64,000 nucleotides of DNA from Dryococelus australis (lineage: Eukaryota > Arthropoda > Insecta > Phasmatodea > Phasmatidae), in the NCBI GenBank assembly GCA_029891345.1, contig CM056994.1:227891991-227955990 (forward strand). The letters run 5' to 3'. Below are positions 23,387-35,251 of this stretch, piece by piece; within the stretch, counting starts at the first letter, position 1; every line of letters starts with the position of its first letter. The notes below the pieces were generated by a model. It was not told the DNA's origin. It ran no database searches and saw nothing but the letters and a program-made list of their open reading frames with translations. The translations under genes were made by a program, and so were the position numbers.

Positions 23387-24329
23387 CTGTATTTACCGCA
23401 TAGTAAGCCGACTTTTTTTTTATCAATTTGAATCTTTCAAAATCACGCCTCTGCTAAGAATTGGAACAAAAAATATTACATACAGTTCTGACCAAGTATT
23501 TATAAAACAAGCTGATAAAATCTACAGCATATATTTACCAATACCATTACAACCCTACGTCTAATATAATTAAGTGGTCCCAGTTCATAAAAATGTGTTG
23601 TTTTTGTGTCAAGTGCAGCAACCCTTATCACTTGGCTGGCAGGCCTCTGAAAAGGAAACGGTGGCAGTTGTGGGAAGTGGTGTCTCGCTTCCCTCCCCCT
23701 GCTTGGAAATCCCCCCCTCTCCTTGCTGGCTCAATGTCGTTCCCCTCCAGCGACTGTTCATTATCCCTCCCCTGAGCCAAACCCACATTGCTATGCTCCC
23801 TTCCTCCCTCCATCTACCAGCCACACCCACACCGCCACTCTCCTTTCCCCCTCCATCCTCAAGCCATGCCCACACTGCACCAAGTTCCCTTCCTCCCTCA
23901 ACCCCTCCAGTGCTCCCCTACACCAATCAAAGCTCTCTTCCACACCCCTACTCTCTTTTTCATCTCTTTTTCTCTCTGCCGCATCTTGTCATACGTCTGG
24001 TCTATCAACTGCTTTCCCATCCTCTTTCTCCAAACCCCTGCCCCCTTTCTTTTCTTTGTCCTAATCTCTCTATCTTTACGCAGTGCGCGACACTAGCTGT
24101 CACATCTTTTCACTTCTTCCGGGTACAGAAGAGGTGACAAAAACCAGTCAACAGACGTGAAAACTCTGGCATGATCAATGACATCACAGTGTATTCTCTT
24201 AAGTGATAGTGTACACGGGACAACTAAAATTCTGCTTTCATTCTGTATCATGTTATTTTCTTTTTCCGAGGGTTTAAAAGTTAGAGGTCGTCTTGCATAT
24301 GGTGTCGGCTTAAGGTGCGGTAAATACAG
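23387..24329. mobile_element. Non-autonomous Tc1/mariner-like element, 943 bp
   Basis: The ends CTGTATTTACCGCATAGTAA and, inverted, CTGTATTTACCGCACCTTAA are flanked by TA on both sides (23385-23386 and 24330-24331), the target duplication of Tc1/mariner elements. GCCGAC follows in both arms. The interior has no transposase; 23680-24080 is strongly C+T-rich, giving spurious open frames full of Pro and Ser. Confidence 0.75.
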
Positions 24330-25411
24330 TATACAAGTCACACGTGAGACAGATTTTTAAAAAGTTTCAAAGTTCTTTATACTTTACCGAAAAAAACCGA
24401 AGAACCAAGAATCAATTTTTAAGAACAGGTATCGAACCACAAACCAGTAAAAAAAGTGCAAAAGACTGATCCCTAATTAAAAGCATGACACGCGATGCAT
24501 TCCCGGACCTAGGATGTGCACACTACATTACGACTTCGCCCCATCTTCGAGCACTATATTCATACCGAAGCAGGTTAATCAATCACAACAGTATTGAAGA
24601 GGCAGAACATGCACCTACAGGGTACATTTGGCACAATCAGGAGATGCTACAGACTCATGAACCTTGCTTGTACTGTTCACCCAGACTTGCCAAGAAGCAG
24701 GCGCGCCAACCTCGTTCCACCGAAGATTGTACTGCCTGATGAACCAGTGCTCCTTTCAGCGAAGGTCACGCTAGTGTCAGAGCATGCCACTGGAGGGAGC
24801 ACATGTTTTACAAGCACCTCTGGTCAAGATAAGGGATTAAAGCGCCACCTCAGCATCTTAGAATTCTCAACCCCTGCGGCCAAGGCTATCTTTCCCCACA
24901 CCCTGCACCTCCGAGTAACTCCAAGCCCTTTGAAAAGATTGGTATGAAAGGGTTGGCATGGCCAACACTCTTCAGTCTCTGCTCTGCACCTCCACCACTC
25001 GTAAGAGTCAGAGGTTGCCATCGAGGTGCGTGACCAATGGGGCTTCTGTAGATGCCACCACTCACAAGGACTGGGATCTCAACCCAGCAGAAGACATCGC
25101 CGACCAGAAGCACAACACTTCTTCAGCAGCCGTTGACTCTCAGCAGCCACCGCAGATCCCGCAGCTTCTGGGAGATGGAACCCAACCAGAGGCACCTAAA
25201 GACTTCACTCTCGCCTACCAACCCCCTCCTGGTGTTAAATCAGAATATTCTGGAAGCAGGTCACATCGACATCCCTTCAGGACCTCCCTATACCCACCGG
25301 ACGGTGTGGCAATGCTGAACGCTACCCTTCTGGTAGTCCCCCCACCCCCCTAAAATTGTTCCTTCAGAACATCCCCTGTTAGTTAAAACATTCTTATATA
25401 TGTTAACTTAA
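24330..25411. other. Unidentified sequence with open frames
   Basis: Open frames at 24485-24739, 24594-24947 and 24958-25353 are rich in Pro, Ser, Thr and Gln in a GC-richer stretch. No motif is recognised. It could be decayed gag or LTR sequence of an element not otherwise represented; I do not call a gene. Confidence 0.3.
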
Positions 25412-25599
25412 CAGTAGAGATGGGACATTAGATACTTCAATACCTTGATGCCCCTCGATACTGGGCCATAGAAATGTTCATATGAATACTTTTTATTGAA
25501 ACATGGCTTGGTCCACAATTTTCCAAATTGTCACGACGTGGCACCGTTTATTTTTGTTATGCATTTTACTAGTATCGGAAAACCCATGAAGTGTCGTAT

Positions 25600-26480
25600 T
25601 TATTTAATCATTCAGATTATTATTTCATACCAATGACAGTGAAACATGAAGTAAGGATTGCAACACAGCAACGTGTATTCAGGAGTTACAAATAGGAATA
25701 TTATGAACAGTAAGTCAGTGTGTATTGTAAATAAAGTATTTTGAAATGGTTATTAAAATGTGTGAAATGTACATGGCATAAAAAAAACACTATTTCAACT
25801 CTGTTTTACAGTGTAAAAATAACACGTTTACTGAATGGATAACAAACTTCGTCAAAAATATTCATGTCCCGAATGTCTTTAATATTCAAATTGGTACAAA
25901 CTAATTATTTACAGTGTGTTTTCTTTCTGTGAGGTTGAAACTTGACAGGTTATATAATAATTTTTAAATATTCCCTTCATACGAGCAAATTTTACTCTCG
26001 TCCATTAAAACAATATGTAATTAAAAATGATACAGTCTCATAAGAAGAGGTGTAAAATAATGCTGTCTCATGAAAGACATTAAACTAAAGTCTCTCCCAA
26101 CCCTATCCAATCCACTGGCAATAAAATCAATGGATCGCAAGCAGTGTGACTTTGCCATAATAAAAATAAGGTAGGTTAGAAAAGTAACCTACACTGATTA
26201 TATCATTTGTTTACACTCATTGTTTTATTCATAGACAGAGCAGCTGTGGCGCAAGAATACATTGTGATCATGCTACGTTTGTAGAACTGTCAAAATTTAG
26301 TGAACTTATATTCTGCATTTTGAATACAAGTACATATTTCAATATTTTATGTGCCATTTGTGTTTACAACTGGTATATCATATTTATTTTATGTGTTTTG
26401 TGTGTGCACAATCTGTGAAAACGACCAACACAAAATAAACAGAATAATAAATTTATCTTCCTGAAGTGGAAGAATTGCTA
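25600..26480 (+). repeat. Dispersed repeat shared with 43350-44520
   Basis: Long similarity to the interior of the 43198-44699 element: TGTATTCAGGAGTT(A/G)CAAATAGGAAT, CTAAAGTCTCTCCCAACCC and TTTACACTCATTGTTTT occur in both in the same order. The terminal repeats of the other copy are not present here, so this is an internal fragment or a shared module. Confidence 0.75.
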
Positions 26481-27309
26481 TTGTTGTTTTTTATCTGGCG
26501 ATAAACAATTCCCCCATTTCCTCTATCTGACTGTAATGCTCGTTTTTCTAAATAAGCTTATTTTAGCTTTCTTAGTTTAAAAATTTATACGCTTGATGTT
26601 TTTTTTAGTATTATATAAATATTTATAATTTAACACCCTATTTAGAGGTGGTGGAAAATAGCATTAATTTTGTCTCCTTGTAGCATTTTCAAAGTGGGTT
26701 CATAGCATTAATTTTTATATTTACATAGTAAGCAGGATTTTACCAGCAATATAGTTGGTAGGAAATGGCATTCCTTTTGTTTATAGAATTAAACACACAC
26801 TGAAAAGAAGTAATTATTCTACTACTCTAAAAAAAGATTTTCTATAAACAGGTACGTGATTTGTAGAAAATACTGTTGAAAAATATTCCTACATTAATTA
26901 ATACGATTTTTTAATGCTGAGCTGGTACAAATTTTTACAGATACCAGTACGAACTGATACTTCCTTGCCAATACAGCAGATATCCGATACTGATACAATG
27001 GAAGTATGAGTAATTAAATGAAAAACTTCAACTAGCACCTAAAGTATTTTGGAAACTGATGGAAATCTGTGTTAGTTAGTATCACACTATGAACTATTTG
27101 ATGCTTTAAGTAAACATACAAAGAAATAGGTAAATAAATTTCAAATAAATTCTTTAAAATCAGAGAATAAAAGCAACACACAAAAATACTTTAGTAATAG
27201 TCTTAGGTCAGGGCAACTTTTAAACAATTTACGTTTTAAACTTATCAAAAAAACTATATTAATCTACGAAGTTGTGTACCACATTTCTCAGCATAGTTCA
27301 ACTTCGTTT

Positions 27310-28018
27310 TGACGCCATCGGGTGAGACACGAGACGAACAATGACACAAATACTTACTGGTAATTTGGGCGCCAGCGGTGCTTCCCAATCACCGCACTAT
27401 TGAGACTCAGGGATGTTGTGGGTTCTGTGTGTCCGTCTCACCCGTGCATACTTACAAACACGTTGGCAATAGCAAACTTTTAATAAACATCACTGAAATA
27501 AACAATAGACAAAACACATGTGAGTAGGACACTGTCACCACTGAATAAAAGAATTGAGTTCACTGTAGACTTGTTTTTATTGATATTGATCATACACATC
27601 AACGTGCCAATAAAATGATTATCTCGGTCATGGCTAGTCAATTATGCTTGGGTGCTTACTAACCCATAATTAATCTAGCGCATGTCTAAATGGATGATAT
27701 CACAGAGATGTGTGAAAGCACAGCCTTCACAAGGGAAGAGGGCCGACATCCACTAGGGTGGACTGACAGATTTCCCTGAAGACAGGACACAGTGAATTAA
27801 AATGAAAACCCTTAATACACATTAACATGTGTGATTACTCTGCATCACTAACGCAAACTCGTCGGGACTCGCCCTCCAGCATGTGGTTAGTGTGATGACG
27901 GCCTATAAACAGAGCCGGCTAGGACGGGAATAATTTGCAACGTACACTAATTACACAATTACATAGACCCTTGAATGATACATGAAATAAGATGGTGAAT
28001 ATTGACAATAAACACACA
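27310..28018 (-). repeat. LTR of the element A family, nested
   Basis: Read on the minus strand it begins TGTGTGTTTATTGTCAATAT and ends GGCGTCA, like 5386-6125. It is almost full length (about 709 against 740 bp). No internal gypsy sequence lies on either side, which points to a solo LTR, but the flanking bases do not show a clear target duplication. Confidence 0.8.
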
Positions 28019-29209
28019 TATGTGTGAAAACAAGTTTAGGTGGCAGATGCCGCTGGATAAAGTTCGTAGCAGACCATGTGGTGCAGGTGAAATTGCAAGA
28101 TTTCTGCATGGAAACTGCAAACTAAACTCAGATAAAATATTACTTGTGTTGAGCAAGTGATTCTCTTTACGATTTGCATTGTTACAAGCTTGTAACATGC
28201 CTGATGGCGGTGAAATCAAACATTACTCTGACCATGTGGTCAAGTAAAAAAACATCTACTTATATAAAATATATTGAACCCTGAATAAAATTGACATAGA
28301 ATCCTGAAATAAATGATTGCACATACAATGTTATATAAATAAGCTCTTAAAACTCTATGATGGCATATACAAAGACTTGACTTCAGTAGTCGGCCACGTG
28401 GATATATGTGATGTTGCAATAAAATATTCAAACAAGAAAATTACCCTAAAATATAAAAATAAAGCTCTTAAAATTGCATGTAGCAATTATCCAGAAGTTA
28501 CATTGAAATGCCATAAATATAGGCAGATGGTGCCTGATTCAAAATGTGCGGTGCGCGTGACCTTTCCGACACCTTTCTCCTCCTTCTCCTCAATTAAGTT
28601 AAAAATGCCACAAGGGCGTAAGAATTAGTAAAGCCAAAGCATAATGCTGGGGAAATTTCTGACACAAATGTATGAAAGCAAAGATTAACAGGTAAACTAC
28701 ATTGATTGACTATGGAAACCTAAATCAGTGAACAAAAGTTGTAGAGCGTAACTGTCCAGATACAAGCGTCGCACGGACCTACCATGGCCGCCTACGGGGT
28801 TCACATAAGTGGAAGAGCTATGCACGCAGAGTGAAATATTTTATATTGAAAATAAAATGGCACAAATTATATTAAATATTGTTTTACATTTCTATAATTT
28901 TCTTATGAATTGCAATATTATTTTAATGTCTCTTTGTGATGGCATTCATGTCGGAATATTAAGTATTCTTAATCTCGGTGCCGCAAGCACTTTGAATAAT
29001 CATAACCAAACAATTAAAATTGGTACAAACACTTTAAAACATTTTAAGACATACTAAATACTGTAAAGACAATATAACACATTTTACCCTGAAATTAACA
29101 TTTATAAGAAAGTTCAAACTTATCGGCCTCTTTGCGCACGTGGGAACACTTGACACGTGAGTGCCATCATGGGCTCTATCGTTGCTGGCTGTTAGCCTGC
29201 GTCAGTTTA
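28019..29209. other. No supported gene inside hAT-like copy 1
   Basis: Short open frames at 28317-28628 and 28809-29057 have no recognised motif and AT-driven composition. This segment is absent from copy 2. Confidence 0.35.
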
Positions 29210-29695
29210 TATTCAGAAAATAAAAAATTATTAATATGTATAGTTTTTTACGTTCAGCACACACTTATTTTACTAAGAGTAAAATTGAAGCACTGACATT
29301 GTCAGGTAACTAATGTCAGATTTCATACAGATTTAAAATACTGAAATGACAAGGTTGAAATGCAGTGCGACCCCTGCAAAGCTGGTAATTCAGCAACCTG
29401 CCTTACAGGCTGTAGATGATTATCTCTTATAAATGCCTGTCACAGCAGGCTGTCACAGCAGGCGGCCACAGTGGGGTGGGAGCAGCATCTCACTCTGCCT
29501 CCACTTCCCGTAGATAATTCTCTCTCAGCAGGGTGGTTTCTCCCGCCCACCCTTGTTATTGAGTGACAGTCTGTCAGTTTAGTTCTTAGAATAAGGACTA
29601 CAGCTGCCCGCCCGCCCTGTCTGGAGATACATGCCGGATGGGAAACCCAAGTTTGCCATGCATTACCAATCAATTATGTTGTGACAACCACTGGC
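29210..29695 (+). repeat. Inverted-repeat arm, matches 30700-31195
   Basis: The arm contains CTGAAATGACAAGGT, GTAGATGATTATCT (with a partial second copy downstream) and GTGGGAGCAGCAT, all present inverted in 30700-31195. It is the most conserved block between the two hAT-like copies and is GC-richer than its surroundings. Confidence 0.8.
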
Positions 29696-30116
29696 TCATT
29701 GGTGAACAGTTCCTTCTGTTTCTACAAACGTGTTCTAAATACATACTATTTTGTGAATGTTTTTGACAGTAAACATTTTCGTATTAATTTGCAATCAAAT
29801 TATAGCATTTAATCGCAAAAATTAGCAAAAACTATTTTCCACCACCTCTATTGATAGGCCTACCGTAGATGCTAAGTTATAAAAATTCCAAATTTGGTTC
29901 CATCATCTGTACTATTATCTTACATGATTTTTCTTTGATTATAAACTTATCATAAATTTGGTCAAGAACAATGAAAATGTAGTTTATAAAAATTTGATTG
30001 CATTATTGAAATGTTTTTACTCAAGAGTATCAAGTATCAAATGTACTGCGGGTATCAAGCTGAAAACTGTATTGAGTGTTGAGTATCGAAAACATGGTAT
30101 CATCCTACCCCTACTT

Positions 30117-30587
30117 AATAGTAACCTTTCTAGCTAGATTTAATTCACCCACGCATACATTTAGTTTTTTCCCCAGGTCACCTTCACCTGGCAGTTCACG
30201 TTAGGTTTAACTTCCATAAACAAGTTGTATTAGCTTAGGAGATAGTGTGAAGCTACCATGTTATATTACTCTTTTAATACAACATGTGTTTTCAATATAT
30301 TCTCTGTAGTCTGATTTCCTGAATGTACTAAGTTAACCTTTTATAGTCGCAACCCCCTGGGGAATAGCTGGCAGACCAACCAGCACCAAGCTAAATACGA
30401 GGACGGCGCTCTAGTTGCTAGGCAAACACTTCCCCTTTGCCAGGCATGTAAAGGGAGGAAGCGAAGCCACACCTTGCACCAAGTGCTGGGCGGGCACAAT
30501 GTTGCGCTCATTACTCAATTCGCTCTCGGTTATCCAACATTTTAGTAAACAAAGTTACAGTAATTTCCTTGAAGTCGCAAAAAATAA
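30117..30587. other. Spacer between the two hAT-like copies
   Basis: No motif recognised. An open frame crossing 30415-30696 runs into the second element and has no domain. Confidence 0.35.
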
Positions 30588-31937
30588 AGTAGAGCTGAGT
30601 CGATACCGATACTTTATATTAATTATTGGCCGTTATTGCAGTACGAAAGCGCTGCCCGGACCAATTTTATTTTTAGTTGATATTGAGACCAGATAGTTTC
30701 ATTTATGCGGGACAGTTAAACCAGAAGATGATAGGGTGGCAATGTTGGAGTAAGACAGGCTCAACTGCTGCCGTTTTGAGTCAGCAGTTGCAGTTCTTAT
30801 TCCAAGTACTAAATTGACAGAATGTCACTCCAGGAAGAGAAAGGGAGGAAGGGAAGGGAGATGCTATCCTGCTGTGAGATAATCATCTACGGGAAGAAGG
30901 AAGAGGAGGTAGAGAGAGAGAGAGAAACATGCTGCTCCCACTCCACTGTGACCTGCTTTGACAGGAGCTGTAAAAGATAATCATCTACAACTTGTATTGC
31001 CAAATTACCAGTTTTGTAGGCATCACACTTCAGCTCCACCTTGTCATTTCAGTAAGTTTTTAAAAGGCAATGAGTCTGACATATCCCGGGAAACTGGCGG
31101 TGCTTCAGTTTTATTCTCAGTAAAATAAGGGAGTGCTGAATTTAAAAACTATACATATTAATAATTTTTAATTTTCTGAATATGAACAAAGTAGAATTAT
31201 GTTGAGAAATATGATACACAACCTTGTAGATTTAATATTTTTTATTTGATAAGTTTAAAACATAAATTGCTTACGTTGCCATGACCTAAATTTAAAAATA
31301 AATTACCAAAGTATATTTTAAGTGCTGTTTTTATTCTCTGATTTTGAAGAATTATTGTGAAATTAATTTTCCTCATGTTTTGTATGTTTACTTGAAGCAT
31401 CAAATAGTACATTATGTGACACTGACTTTAACACTTCTCAAAATACTTTTAGTGCTAGTAAAAGTCTTTCAGTCCACTACTCATATTGGCTGTATCGGCA
31501 AGGAAGTAGTGGTTCGTACCGATAATGGTAAAAATCTGTATCACCTCAGCAGTAAAATAAAGTTAAAAAAAATGCAGAATCGCAAAGTACGTGTGTACTG
31601 AGCCATCACTTTCCTCAAAGTTTGATTACAGCTTTCACTGTGTAAATGAGATTTTATAAAACAGAAGCAGACGGTGTTGTTGGTTTATCATTAGTTAAAG
31701 ACATCTGAGTTACAGTCCGTCCACCATTTGCTTCAAGTGTGATATCGGTTTTTATATAGTTTCAGTGTGTGTCAACACTAGTAAAATGAGCAATTTCTTG
31801 GCCAAGTTGTTTTGTATTCATAACAATTTTAATTTGGTATCGAGGAAAGTATCGGTATTGTGTATCGTGAGAATGTTTTGGTATCAAAACTGGTATCAAG
31901 TATCGAGAAAATGTGGTATCGAGCCATCCTTCCTCTG
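30588..31937 (-). mobile_element. hAT-like DNA transposon copy 2 (shorter, inverted)
   Basis: The end at 31937 reads inward CAGAGGAAGGATGGCTCGAT; the other at 30588 reads AGTAGAGCTGAGTCGATACC. GTATCGAG-type words cluster at 31838-31925. The interior aligns in inverted order with copy 1 and lacks its nested insertions. No transposase ORF is readable; at 1.35 kb it is a non-autonomous or decayed copy. Confidence 0.5.
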
Positions 31938-32788
31938 AAGGGAGGCATGCAGAGAAATTGAAGGAGGGATTATGTGCCTCAGAAGGTAATCCAGCCTGCG
32001 TACTCCTTTCTTCTAACACCTTCAGCAGAGCCTCAAATCAGCAGGGCAGAGTTCAAACCGCCTGCGATATAAAATGGCCTCAGCCCTCTCTTTTGCAGCC
32101 ACTACTATTTCCCCCTTTAATTAAACTTGAAGGCCCTCCTCATCAAATTTTAGGACCATTCTTAAGAGGAGACAAACCTCTTATTGGCCCAGCTAACCCG
32201 TGGTTGTGCAACCCCTACTCTCGCCCTCCAACAGTCATCAGCCCACAATAGATCCAGAGATCTTTGCAGCCAATAGGTCACCCAGCTGATCAACCACCTA
32301 CCAAGCCGCTGAGTCAGCCACTGAAGAGGAACACCCCTCTTCCCTGCAAACCTCAGGTAAAAGGTCAGTCAGTGCAAAGGGTTGTGACAGTGGCTGTAAA
32401 TTTTGTGCCGACCAGACAGCCCACCAGACCAGTCTTTTAAAACCGGACGGGCACCTAAGTCACATTAAGGTCCCCGCCTAACCCCACATGCTTCTCGCGA
32501 TACTGGCATCACAATATACAGCCGTTTAAGTAATGACTAAAACCTCTTTTATTAAAACATATTTTGGCAAGTTTGGTATTCTGTTTAACCTCCCAAATTA
32601 TCGGTACAAGCCTGATGCTAATAAGCCCAACGTGTAGAACTTCATCCCAGCAGGACATGCATCAAGCAAATGAGTTTGTGAAATTTAATGCAACCCATTA
32701 CGTTAATGCGTGACAAACTCAAAGGCTAGGGCGCATCAGCATTTTTTATATAATGTCAGGTCAAATATATAGACTCACAGTGAAGACC
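31938..32788. other. No supported gene; possible LTR material
   Basis: A GC-richer stretch at 32080-32480 resembles the proline-rich LTR regions elsewhere in the window, but has no clear partner. No gene is called. Confidence 0.3.
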
Positions 32789-33420
32789 CTAGTGAGGTGA
32801 AATCTGCAGGATCTGGCACTTGGCCTTAACTGTTCTCTTAAATAGAGTATTGCAGGTAGGCTGCCTATAAGGCAAGTAATCTGGCTGAGCTACGTTAGGC
32901 TTACGATTGGTTGGCATCAGCGGGGTCACTAGCTTACCCCTGACGTGCCTTACTGGTGTGGATCTAGCATTCGTAGGCAGAGGTCCTGGGTTGTCTCCTG
33001 AGACCAGGCTGGTTGACTGCATTGATACTCGCTGGATGGCTCCGGCAGGTTGCTGGCTCCATAGAGTCAGGCAGGCGTATGGCCCGCTGTCAGCATCTGG
33101 TGGTGGAAGTGGTCTGGCATCTTCATAAGGTTCGATACCTAGAACTATTACCTTTGCGTACCTGGTCCACAGTATGGGTGTCCATTGAATCTGTTGGGTT
33201 TTGATGACGTATATTAAGTCCTTGTTAGATGACCGGCTACAGTCCTACTCTACAGTAGGAAATCTACTTACAAACTGTGGTTCCCTGCTGCTCCTTTGCG
33301 TGGTGACACCAGGAAGGACTATGACAGTTGACTCACGAAGGAACAAATGGCGGTTACACTGTAGACATGTTTTATTCCCATACTATCTCCTACTTTGAAT
33401 AAATACACTGATTAACTTAC
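32789..33420 (-). repeat. LTR-like fragment with tail-peptide-like frame
   Basis: On the minus strand, TAGGAGATAGTATGGGAATAAA at about 33372-33393 matches the R-region motif of the LTRs near 42430 and 52740. Downstream on the same strand an open frame (33022-32789) contains QPDYLPYRQPTCNTLF, similar to the conserved tail peptide D-F-V-P-x-R-K-P of elements B and D. Borders are not visible. Confidence 0.4.
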
Positions 33421-33919
33421 GAAAGGGAAAAGAAACAAAAGACAGGTGACGGGGCCTGTGGCTTGAAGAGCTAGAGCAAAGAATTAGGTAGGCGTTAGAA
33501 CAACTTTTAACTCTTAACTGAAGCTGGGTTCTCTGAAAGGAACTTAAGGAGAGATGGGGGTAGTGTGAGTTGACGGCAAGTGTCAAGGGGAAAAAACGAC
33601 AACTCTTCGGGGCTGCAGCGCGTGCCTGAAGAAGTCCAGCGCTGGTCACTGTTGATCATACGGGCAATTCCTAGGAGGAAGAGAACAGAGAGAGCAGAGA
33701 GCCTTAGCACGACTGGTGCTAAGATGAGCTGCTGAGATAAAATGACTTTCTTCGGCGATGCAAGGCCTTATATACACCTGGCCAGGGGTATCTCTGGTTC
33801 CTTCAGCAATATGCACAGGGTAGCTCCTCCCTTTGTGGGCGGTGCAGCACTGGCAGTGATCCCTAGGGGAAGGCTGGAAACAGTGTAGTTTGCATGTGTG
33901 TGGGTGGTATCCACTACTC
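33421..33919. other. No supported gene
   Basis: Overlapping short frames without motifs. TATATACACC at about 33769 on the plus strand is isolated. Confidence 0.3.
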
Positions 33920-34167
33920 GCCTAGGGGCAACTTACTTGTGTTGTCGATTTGTCTCCCTTCTCACTGGAATTTGTTGGGTGGAGGCAATTTGCATTACTA
34001 TCTTTCTTAACCTGCATTCCACTCTCCAGGCGTCCGCCGTGTTTAAGGAGGCGGAATACTGGCCTGGATGGCAGTCGGTTGGGGTTCGTTTCTTGTCTGG
34101 GGCACATGGTGATACAGAGTTGAAGGGGAAAAAAATAATAATGCAGCAACACGTTATGCATCAATTA
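33920..34167 (+). repeat. Direct repeat unit 1 (partner 34654-34870)
   Basis: It shares CTCCCTTCTCAC, GAAATTTGTTGGG-like, TTTGCATT(A/G)CTATCTTTCTT and TTGTCTGGGGCA with unit 2, in the same order. It carries an additional 40 bases before the shared TCTTGTCTGGGG block. A CT run follows at 34174-34196. Nature unknown; possibly LTR or SINE pieces. Confidence 0.75.
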
Positions 34168-34653
34168 CCCCCCTTCTCTCTCTCTCTCTCTCTCTTGTGA
34201 CATAGAATCATCACGTCGAATTCTGGTAGCTGGGTGATGGACTATCACCTTAAGTTTGGTGGTGTTTGCTTCTATCCCAACCACTCTACTGTGAGTTCTC
34301 TGCGGGGAGCTGGAACGGGCTGGTTTTCCTCATTGCTCTGTCTCTCTGGCTCTCTCACTGTCTCTTCGGTATGGGTTGCTTGGCAGGTGGAGTGCTAAAA
34401 GCTTCGGCTCCCTGGGGAGTTGTGTTGCGTAGAGGGGTAATGATATTTCAGGTGAGTGTCCGCACGCTACAGGAAAACTGTAAATACATGATGCTCACAA
34501 GAAACAACTGAGGGTTGTGGTTACATGAAGAGAGGATTTACAGGTTCTCCTGGAAAGTGAGAGTTACAGGCGTATTAATTTTTAACACTGGGGCAAATAG
34601 GGTGATTATTATCTCAAACTCAAATGGGAGTGTGCAGCATTTATCTCTACCTG

Positions 34654-34870
34654 CTTGCTTAGGGGAAACTCACTTGCATTGCCATCTAGTCTCCCTTCTC
34701 ACAGAAATTTGTTGGGCGGGGGTGATTTGCATTGCTATCTTTCTTGACTTGCATTCCCCTCTCCGGATGTCCGGGCGTTCGTATCTTGTCTGGGGCATGT
34801 GATGCGCACGTAATGATACGGAGTTGAAGACAAAAAGAATAGTGCAACTATGCATCATGCATCAACATTA
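34654..34870 (+). repeat. Direct repeat unit 2 (partner 33920-34167)
   Basis: It is about 80 percent identical by eye to unit 1, 490 bp downstream, and ends in GCATCATGCATCAACATTATT. No coding motif. Confidence 0.75.
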
Positions 34871-35035
34871 TTATTGACAGGAATGGTTCAATTTTTGCAG
34901 GTGAGAAAATGTGTAAATTTCTGCAATCCTACAACAGCAAAATTGTGTTTATGAAATATAACCATTAAAAACCTAAAAAATCTAATTATCTCACAATGAA
35001 AGATGACGACAAAAAATGTACAGCAGTACGCTAAC

Positions 35036-35251
35036 CTGCAGGCTGAGCTTGGTGGAAATGACCTTGCCACAGAAGCGACACACCCATTTTACAGCACTCT
35101 TCTTCTTACTGTTGTCACTCGTGACTGAACTCAGTCCGTGCACTTTCTGCAAGTGTGCTGTTAGGTCCCGTAGCTGCTCAAACACATTGTCACAGTGCTC
35201 GCAGTGGTGCTTCCATTGCGCACGTGGCTTGTGCTGCTTGCGATGTTTCAA
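35036..35251 (-). CDS. C2H2 zinc-finger gene, downstream exon
   Basis: A 72-codon exon in one open frame. Read on the minus strand, the acceptor GTGTGTTGCAG precedes it and the donor CAG|GTTAGC ends it, both at phase 0. The exon begins with LKHRKQH, which supplies the two His of a finger whose Cys pair is in the upstream exon (37102-37260). It holds a complete finger (CEHCDNVFEQLRDLTAHLQKVH) and ends after the Cys pair and 11 residues of another, CRFCGKVISTKLSLQ, which must be finished in a further exon not found. C2H2 proteins usually bind DNA in the nucleus. The exact family is not recognised. The neat repair of a finger across the splice site is strong evidence that the gene is real. Confidence 0.8.

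Larger units (their letters stand above)
26643..29850. repeat. Perfect 19-bp inverted repeat pair, 3.2 kb apart
   Basis: TAGAGGTGGTGGAAAATAG at 26643-26661 is exactly inverted at 29832-29850. Both lie inside hAT-like copy 1. They could be the ends of a second, nested element or sub-terminal repeats of the outer one. Confidence 0.7.
25412..30116 (+). mobile_element. hAT-like DNA transposon copy 1, with nested insertions
   Basis: Its ends resemble each other in inverse: CAGTAGAGATGGGACATTAG and AAGTAGGGGTAGGATGATAC, both followed by repeated GATACC/GATACT words. Several internal blocks match copy 2 (30588-31937) in inverted orientation: 26930-27000 against 31480-31600, 27000-27200 against 31330-31480, and 29210-29695 against 30700-31195. 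Extra DNA in this copy includes an LTR at 27310-28018 and a block shared with 43350-44520. No transposase is readable. The hAT label rests on terminal sequence style only; no clean 8-bp duplication was found. Confidence 0.5.

Noticed and set aside
23574-24137. 187-codon open frame, Pro/Ser/His-rich, plus overlapping frames
   Set aside because: It lies in the C+T-rich interior of a Tc1/mariner-like element, and several frames are open at once because the tract lacks A and G. Composition explains it.
31344-31601. 85-codon frame in hAT-like copy 2 with VVVRTDNGKN, reminiscent of a transposase
   Set aside because: The match is only a few residues, the strand opposes the inferred element orientation and copy 1 does not keep the frame.
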